Made by a program: the position numbers and the translations under genes. DNA of 36,569 nt from JBBKXR01 sp037969585 (GTDB taxonomy: Bacteria; Verrucomicrobiota; Verrucomicrobiia; Verrucomicrobiales; DEV007). Below are positions 31,605-36,569 of the stretch, piece after piece; the first letter of the stretch is position 1, and every line of letters begins with the position of its first letter. The notes below the pieces were generated by a model. The model was given only the letters and a program-made list of their open reading frames with translations, was not told the origin of the DNA and searched no databases. Location of the stretch: NCBI GenBank assembly GCA_037969585.1, contig JBBKXR010000328.1, positions 1 to 36,569 of the forward strand, in the 5' to 3' direction.

Positions 31605-34157
31605 ATGAATCACGATGCCTTCGTCAGCTACGCTAGTAAGGACCGCGCAGTGGCCTTTCAAATGGTCGACTATCTGGAGTCGTGTGGCATCCGTTGTTGG
31701 GTTGCTCCGCGTGATGTTCCCGGCGGCAGGAATTATGCGGAAGCGATCCTTAGCGCTCTAGTTGAGTCGAAGCTGTTCTTGCTAATTTTCTCGGAAAATT
31801 CAAACGGCTCGGAGCATGTCCAGCGTGAAGTCGAACGGGCATTGCATCTTTCTAAACCGATCGTGCCGGTGCGGATTAAAGATGTGCTGCCGTCGGGGGC
31901 GATGGATTACTATCTGGCGACTCTGCATTGGATCGATGCCTTTGCGCCCGGCTCGGATGCGTGTGATGCTCTCAGTGAATTGAGTCTTGAGGATGCCGCC
32001 CACGCCGCAGGTGCCTTGATCGGGCGCAATGACGAGGTACGGGAGGCGGTTGTCGATATTCATCGGAAACGCGAGGAAACTGAGCGGCGGAGAATCGAGG
32101 CAGAGCGCGAAGCACGACTTCAGGCTGAGGCGGAGGCCAAAGCAACAATCGAAGCAGAGGCCGACGCTAAGCGGCGAAAGCTCGAAGAAGAACAAAAGCG
32201 GGACAGGGATGCAGCGCTGGAACGGCAGCGCAATCAGGACGCGATCGAGGCAACGAAGCGTCGCAAGCTCGAGGCAAAACAGCGAGAAAAGAAGCGGCGT
32301 AAACGAGAGACTGAGCGTGCCGGTTGGCAGCGGCGTGAAGCTCATGAAAAGGCGATAGAAGAGGCAGAGACTAGAGCTGCTGCAGCTGTCGCAGCAGAGG
32401 CGGCGAGACTTGTCACCGTTGTAAATGCACCTGCACCTGCAACAGCAACTGGTAGCGAACCATCTCCTCCATTTGGGGCATCGACCAAACAACGGCTGAC
32501 AATTGCGACAGCATTGGTGGTTTTGTTAGTCGGAATTGGTGTCTGGGCGAAAGGGTATTTTTCCTTGCCCGAGCATGAATCCGCTAAGAAAGCGCCGCTC
32601 GTATCACAGCCGGCAGAGAATCTGCCAGTGACAAATGATCCGGGACCAGAGCCGCCTTCAATCGCCAGATTGAAGGCGCATTTTGAATGGGCCGGGGAGC
32701 GCTATGCAGTCGCCCACTCGGAAGTACTGCTACTGTCGGCTGCGAATGGTAAATCGCTGGGTGGGACCAAACGCAAAGGCGAAGTGCTGGAAATTGTGCT
32801 GCCTGATCCCGACGACGAGTTCGATACAAAAGCCACGCTCGCGATTCCTGGATTCGAGCCGATTCAGAAATCGGCACCTATTGCCAAAGGCGAGGTCAAT
32901 ATTGATTTTGGTTCACTGACTCGGCGCACGGGTCGGCTTCGCGTGCGCAGCGATTACGCCGATCAACCACGAGCTAGCGAGGCACACCAGCCTTTTCTGA
33001 AAATGCTGCGACTGGACTGGTTGGGGAGCGCCATCGATCCCGGCAGCGAATTAGCAAAAAATGCCAGTGCTGTCGACTGGGTGGGCGAGCTGCAGCGCGC
33101 GTGGGTGCCCGGAGATTGGAAAGGTTCGCCGACCGCCGGGGAAGAGATCACAGCGAAGCTGCCGACAGGGCGGTATCGGGTGGTTCTGGTAACCGATTGC
33201 GCGGCGCCGTTCGATAAAATCAGTCTGGCTGATGTTAAAGTTTCCGACACGTCCGAAACTCCGCCACAGGTCAGCGTGCCCATCGTTCCACTGGGAGTAT
33301 TCGGTGGCGACACGGCGTGGACGTCGACCACCACGGAGGCCGGACGCGACGAGGATGGCACCGTCGCCTGGACACTCTATAATCTTCCCGTGTCGTCGGA
33401 TTTCGCCGACAACCGGCCGCGGCTGCTCCAGTCTTATACCGATATTGTCAGTGAGGGGCAGCTGCTGAGAAAGTATTACCTGCCGGCCCCGATCACTGAG
33501 GTCGCGTTCGATCCCGAGCAACGGCGCTGGCATTTGCTGGTCGACCCAACCGGTGTTGTCAGTGGTCTCGACGACGATGACCTGATCGACCGTTACTTTG
33601 AGAAGATCGGTTTTTATCTGCGCTATCACAACGACAAGCGGGGCATTCTTTTTGATGCTGAGACCGTTGATCAACCGCTCAATGCCACTGAGGGCACGAC
33701 GCGCGAATTTACTCTGCAGAATGCTTATCCGGATTTCGGCGAAAAGATTCCGAAGCTGGCGACGCGTTATCCTGGATTTGGCGTGCTCGACCTCAATGAG
33801 GTTTATACCTATCTTGCTGCCTTCAACAAAGACAATGCCGATGCCTATCAACGCAGCACCACCACGCCGGCATCGATGCAGACTCCCGTTCCAATAACCC
33901 TCGGAATTAAACCCGATCTCGACTTTGCCGGCAGTGGCAATGTCAGGCTCAAGGAAATCGTTTCTGGTGGACCGGGCGAAGCAGCGGGGCTGAAGGCGGG
34001 AGACTTGGTGGTATCGTTAGGCGGCGCGCCGGTGGAAGGCATCCAGGACTTTTATCGAATTCACTTCGGCCTCGGCGTTGGCATTGCCACGGAAGTTCAG
34101 ATACTTCGAGGCGGTGAGTCGCGGACTTTGGTGATCACTCCGAAGGCCAGTGAATAG
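31605..34157 (+). CDS. TIR - coiled coil - transmembrane - PDZ protein, possible sensory or defence receptor
   Basis: ATG 31605 gives 850 residues. A TTG at 31485, with GAGGG 8 bases before it, would add 40 residues and is a real alternative. Residues 1-115 are a TIR domain: DAFVSYASKD, GIRCWVAPRDVPGG (BB-loop), LLIFSENSNGSEHVQREVER with the likely NADase glutamate E75, and KPIVPVRI. Residues 150-270 are a very charged Arg/Glu/Ala coiled coil. One transmembrane helix (298-317) follows. The extracytoplasmic part begins with beta-sandwich-like sequence and has a long region of no known family; it ends in a PDZ domain (about 765-848; SGGPGEAAGLKAGDLVVSLG). The topology places TIR inside and PDZ outside the cytoplasmic membrane. 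Confidence 0.82.
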   Translation: MNHDAFVSYASKDRAVAFQMVDYLESCGIRCWVAPRDVPGGRNYAEAILSALVESKLFLLIFSENSNGSEHVQREVERALHLSKPIVPVRIKDVLPSGAMDYYLATLHWIDAFAPGSDACDALSELSLEDAAHAAGALIGRNDEVREAVVDIHRKREETERRRIEAEREARLQAEAEAKATIEAEADAKRRKLEEEQKRDRDAALERQRNQDAIEATKRRKLEAKQREKKRRKRETERAGWQRREAHEKAIEEAETRAAAAVAAEAARLVTVVNAPAPATATGSEPSPPFGASTKQRLTIATALVVLLVGIGVWAKGYFSLPEHESAKKAPLVSQPAENLPVTNDPGPEPPSIARLKAHFEWAGERYAVAHSEVLLLSAANGKSLGGTKRKGEVLEIVLPDPDDEFDTKATLAIPGFEPIQKSAPIAKGEVNIDFGSLTRRTGRLRVRSDYADQPRASEAHQPFLKMLRLDWLGSAIDPGSELAKNASAVDWVGELQRAWVPGDWKGSPTAGEEITAKLPTGRYRVVLVTDCAAPFDKISLADVKVSDTSETPPQVSVPIVPLGVFGGDTAWTSTTTEAGRDEDGTVAWTLYNLPVSSDFADNRPRLLQSYTDIVSEGQLLRKYYLPAPITEVAFDPEQRRWHLLVDPTGVVSGLDDDDLIDRYFEKIGFYLRYHNDKRGILFDAETVDQPLNATEGTTREFTLQNAYPDFGEKIPKLATRYPGFGVLDLNEVYTYLAAFNKDNADAYQRSTTTPASMQTPVPITLGIKPDLDFAGSGNVRLKEIVSGGPGEAAGLKAGDLVVSLGGAPVEGIQDFYRIHFGLGVGIATEVQILRGGESRTLVITPKASE

Positions 34158-34416
34158 GCAGTGTTTCGATTTGGTGCTTATGAAAATTTGATGAAAATGG
34201 TTAATACCTCTTGACAACATCAACATAATTCATTGAGTTGTGGACAATTCCAGTGCGTCACAGTGGTGGAGGAAAACCAAGCAACTCACAAGTGAGCATC
34301 GAATTTCGATCTACTCGTTTGTGGTGATCGAAAAATACAATGGGGGAACCGGCAAATCGTAGGATTTGTAATGCCTCGTTCGCAACACATAGCAACGCTC
34401 AACTCAGCGCAACGAC
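34158..34416 (+). other. Leader region of the outer-membrane protein gene, several inverted repeats
   Basis: The 259 bases before 34417 include a TTAATA-17-CATAAT promoter-like pair (34201-34229) and a TTGACA (34211-34216). Short perfect inverted repeats follow: CTCAC-AA-GTGAG (34285-34296), ATCGAA-T-TTCGAT (34298-34310) and CAAATC-GTAG-GATTTG (34353-34368). They suggest a structured leader or operator cluster. No gene is seen. Confidence 0.35.
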
Positions 34417-35790
34417 ATGAAAAAAACTATCCTCGCCAGTCTCTTTTTGGGGCTCGGCGGAATCGCACTCGCAGGGGAACCTGACTCTAAGGCCTCGTCA
34501 GAATCGACTGACGCACGACCTTTTCAACAGAAGACGACCTTCTTCGGTCCGCTCCGACTCAACACGACTTGGTCTGAAACCGGCGTCGCCGCGACAGGGA
34601 TCGCCAGTTCCGACTTCCTGCACAACAACATCAACAAGCCGGCGCAAAGCGGAGCGTACAATCACGCGCCGGCAGTTGCTGCCCAGCAGTCTGCTCCTGC
34701 CGGCCCGGTTGCTTCCGCTGGACCACCACCAATGGAATCGGAGAGCGTGCAAGAGTCGACGACAACCTCATCGGAGCCGCAGTCGGCCCCGCAGAGACGA
34801 ACGTCGTCGGCATCGTCTGGCAGTAGCAGTTCAAAGCCTGCTTCGTCACCGCAACCAACACGTTCGACCTACAACTCCAGTGGCAAAGGTGTCGTCACAG
34901 ACAGTGGCAAGGATATCATGGTCGCCGATGTGATCGCCGATCCACAGCCGGCACTCTTCGAACTCAGCATCGATGGCGGTTACCAGTCGCGTTACTATCA
35001 TTTAGGTTCCAATCGGATTCTGGATGGAGGATTTGTTGTTGATCAACGAGTCATCTCGTTACTTGAGGACCTTCTCGATATACCGTTGGGTGATCTTCTG
35101 GCGGATCGTCTGACCAGGCCCGAAGACACGGCCGTCTATTACAGCGGCGTTTCTGCCAACTGGAATGGATTCGGACTCGGCCTTAAGTACGTGCGCGGCG
35201 TTGATGCCGTGGAAACGCGTTTTTCTCTCAGTCCGGTCCGCACCGAATACGAGGAATTGGTGGCCAATATCAGCTATACGCTCGCCGTCCTGCCAGACGG
35301 TTGGATGAACGTCACCGGAGGTTATCGCGCGATCTTTTTCGACGAGGATACTTTTTACAACACCGACCGCTTTGACGATTACTACGTCACGGTCGGCAAC
35401 TCGGTGATTCCCTACCTGCGTCCGAGTGTAACCTATCACTATCTCGATCAGGCCGATGCGATTGGAGTCAATGAAAACACCGTCGCGCCCGATCGTGAGA
35501 TCCACACCGGCCAATTGCTGATCGCCCAACTCGACGGACAGCTCGGATTGCCGAAGAAAACCGGCTTACCCTTTGACGTTGTCTATTACGCTCAGGTGGG
35601 CTTCGACAAGCAGTTTAGAGTAGAGACGAACGATTGGGACCAAAACTGGACGCAGGTTGGCATCTCGCTGCCGGTATTCGTAGGACCAATTACCGTCAGT
35701 CCGAACTGGAACTACAATGAAAATGCCGAGGACATCCCCGAAGGCCGCAAAGAGCACTTCTGGGGAGTGAATGTGCGCTTTGACTTCTGA
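34417..35790 (+). CDS. Outer-membrane beta-barrel-like protein with Ser/Pro-rich N-terminal linker
   Basis: A 457-residue protein with a signal peptide ending ALAGEP. Residues 80-160 are low complexity, rich in Ser, Pro, Gln and Thr, and probably span or extend from the envelope. Residues about 180-457 alternate polar and hydrophobic residues with many aromatics (SIDGGYQSRYYHLG, GLGLKYVRGVDAVETRFSL, WMNVTGGYRAIFFDED, LRPSVTYHYLDQAD) and end in the C-terminal Phe of VNVRFDF, as for Bam-assembled barrels. This suggests an outer-membrane channel or barrel of 12 or so strands. A terminator-like hairpin lies 45-87 bases after the stop. No family name can be given. Confidence 0.72.
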   Translation: MKKTILASLFLGLGGIALAGEPDSKASSESTDARPFQQKTTFFGPLRLNTTWSETGVAATGIASSDFLHNNINKPAQSGAYNHAPAVAAQQSAPAGPVASAGPPPMESESVQESTTTSSEPQSAPQRRTSSASSGSSSSKPASSPQPTRSTYNSSGKGVVTDSGKDIMVADVIADPQPALFELSIDGGYQSRYYHLGSNRILDGGFVVDQRVISLLEDLLDIPLGDLLADRLTRPEDTAVYYSGVSANWNGFGLGLKYVRGVDAVETRFSLSPVRTEYEELVANISYTLAVLPDGWMNVTGGYRAIFFDEDTFYNTDRFDDYYVTVGNSVIPYLRPSVTYHYLDQADAIGVNENTVAPDREIHTGQLLIAQLDGQLGLPKKTGLPFDVVYYAQVGFDKQFRVETNDWDQNWTQVGISLPVFVGPITVSPNWNYNENAEDIPEGRKEHFWGVNVRFDF

Positions 35791-35823
35791 GTGAGCCGGT
35801 CGCCGCGCTCATTCTCAAGCTGA

Positions 35824-36569
35824 ATGAATTCGAGAAAGGCCACTCGCTCTGTTCAGGGCGGGTGGCTTTTTGTTTTTCGAAGTTTCTCCGCCGTCGCATT
35901 CGCGATGGTGCTGGGTGGGTGTGCTACGCCATTGGCGAGCACCCCGCAGATCGAAGCCGGGACGATCGGACTGAAGCGAACATCGAGAGATTCGTTCCTG
36001 ACTTTCCAAGCCGTGATCGGCGAAGGCCCGATGAGCCATAAAGTTCACGTCGTCGTTGATACCGGAGCCGAAGTCTCGGGTATTCTCAGCGAAGACGCGA
36101 AGGGGCTAGACCCGACTGGCGCCGCCGTGTCGGTCATCGGTTTGCACGGCGGAAGGCTCGATGGCAAAGTGGTGCGATCGCAACTCCGATCGCCGACCGG
36201 CGGAAACCTGTTCGGCGATGATCAACAGGTCGGCGCTGATATGGTGGTGCTTCCTTCCGGTGCGCGTCTGCCCGGAAATGCGCAGGCTTTGGTGGGCATT
36301 GATTTTCTCAAGGCCAACGCCTCGTATCTCGATGTGGCCGAAGCAACACTTGCCGCAAAAACAGTGACCAACGCGCGGCGAGCAGGCGTCGGAGTGGACT
36401 TGCTGCGCCGTGCGGCGGGTGGCAGTGAACTGCGCTTTGTTACCTGTGAGTATCATGGCACACGCCTGGTGTGGCTACTCGATACGGGTGCTTCACAAAC
36501 CTTGTTGTTACAGTCGACCGCCGAAAAAATCGGTGCGCTCGGTATCGGAAAGTTTTATCATTTTATCGA
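35824..36569 (+). CDS. Lipoprotein with two retropepsin-like aspartic protease motifs, 3' end missing
   Basis: An open frame from ATG 35824 runs off the right edge; 248 codons are visible. Residues 20-33 form a lipoprotein signal with lipobox LGGC (C33). The first domain has VVVDTGAEVSGILS (76-89, catalytic-type D79-T-G-A) and LVGIDFL (156-162), the retropepsin-like pair of motifs. The second has WLLDTGASQTLLL (217-229, D220-T-G-A) and is cut off. One chain could therefore fold into a two-lobed aspartic protease with one DTG per lobe. The codons for the N-terminal region overlap a terminator-like hairpin for the upstream gene. No other in-frame start gives a usable signal, so the ATG is preferred. 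Confidence 0.75.
   Translation, partial: MNSRKATRSVQGGWLFVFRSFSAVAFAMVLGGCATPLASTPQIEAGTIGLKRTSRDSFLTFQAVIGEGPMSHKVHVVVDTGAEVSGILSEDAKGLDPTGAAVSVIGLHGGRLDGKVVRSQLRSPTGGNLFGDDQQVGADMVVLPSGARLPGNAQALVGIDFLKANASYLDVAEATLAAKTVTNARRAGVGVDLLRRAAGGSELRFVTCEYHGTRLVWLLDTGASQTLLLQSTAEKIGALGIGKFYHFI
35835..35877 (+). terminator. Terminator-like hairpin overlapping the lipoprotein signal-peptide codons
   Basis: AAAGGCCACTCGC (35835-35847) pairs with GCGGGTGGCTTT (35858-35869) with one bulged G and one G-U pair. A run of TTTTT-G-TTTTT closes it at 35867-35877. It lies 45 bases after the stop of the beta-barrel gene and can end that message, but it also falls inside the first 18 codons of the next gene. 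Confidence 0.6.

Noticed and set aside
31800..32492. 230-codon minus-strand open frame rich in Cys and Leu
   Set aside because: It is antisense to the TIR coiled-coil coding region; the Cys/Leu bias mirrors Arg/Glu/Ala codons.

Overview
The window looks like chromosomal DNA of a marine, algal-polysaccharide-degrading bacterium of the Planctomycetota-Verrucomicrobiota group, most likely a verrucomicrobial lineage. This is inferred from gene content: two formylglycine-type S1 sulfatases, a GH16 enzyme very like kappa-carrageenases, an isochorismatase-ThuA fusion, a short 'planctomycete-type' c-type cytochrome domain protein, a Gfo/Idh/MocA oxidoreductase, a secreted FAD oxidoreductase with a golvesin-like tail, and many signal peptides. 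Base composition is moderately GC-rich, Shine-Dalgarno motifs are mostly weak, and GTG starts occur. There are no rRNA, tRNA, CRISPR, phage or insertion-sequence genes that I can see.

Layout. 1-4732 (minus strand): edge of an unknown membrane protein, a secreted M20 amidohydrolase, a CPPED1-like metallophosphoesterase and a large ASH/fibronectin-like surface protein. An AT-rich divergent intergenic region (4733-5080) leads into a plus-strand run (5081-12130): a PqqD-like/HlyD-like fusion, two unknown secreted proteins, isochorismatase-ThuA, an SGNH hydrolase fused to a beta-propeller lactonase, and a phosphodiester glycosidase. 12143-14559 (minus): an Asp-box sialidase-family protein translationally coupled to an MFS transporter. 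14652-16478: a secreted protein with an apparent VHL-like beta domain and two metallopeptidase domains. After a palindrome-rich intergenic region come a sulfatase and a kappa-carrageenase-like GH16 (16773-19242), then glycerol kinase and a small membrane-anchored protein.

21331-23335 (minus): a secreted endonuclease/exonuclease/phosphatase-fold protein whose start overlaps a perfect terminator hairpin and a tetranucleotide repeat, then tatA and an exported thioredoxin. 23491-26513 (plus): a cytochrome-domain protein with a strong terminator, a methyltransferase and a second sulfatase. 26711-31355 (minus): FAD oxidoreductase, Gfo/Idh/MocA oxidoreductase and a DUF2314-type membrane protein. Divergent from the last is the most unusual gene here, a TIR domain - charged coiled coil - transmembrane segment - extracytoplasmic region - PDZ protein (31605-34157), with two perfect inverted repeats over a candidate promoter. 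The window ends with an outer-membrane beta-barrel-like protein and the 5' part of a lipoprotein that carries two separate retropepsin-type DTGA motifs.

How the genes fit together: most products are exported and hydrolytic (sulfatases, GH16, sialidase-like, SGNH, phosphodiester glycosidase, peptidases), with TatA, an exported thioredoxin and an MFS transporter as support. The strongest catabolic unit is sulfatase plus GH16, pointing to sulfated red-algal galactans. The strongest candidates for an undescribed system are the TIR/PDZ transmembrane receptor with its divergent DUF2314 neighbour, and the two-lobed DTGA lipoprotein. All functional calls come from reading motifs; no database search was run.
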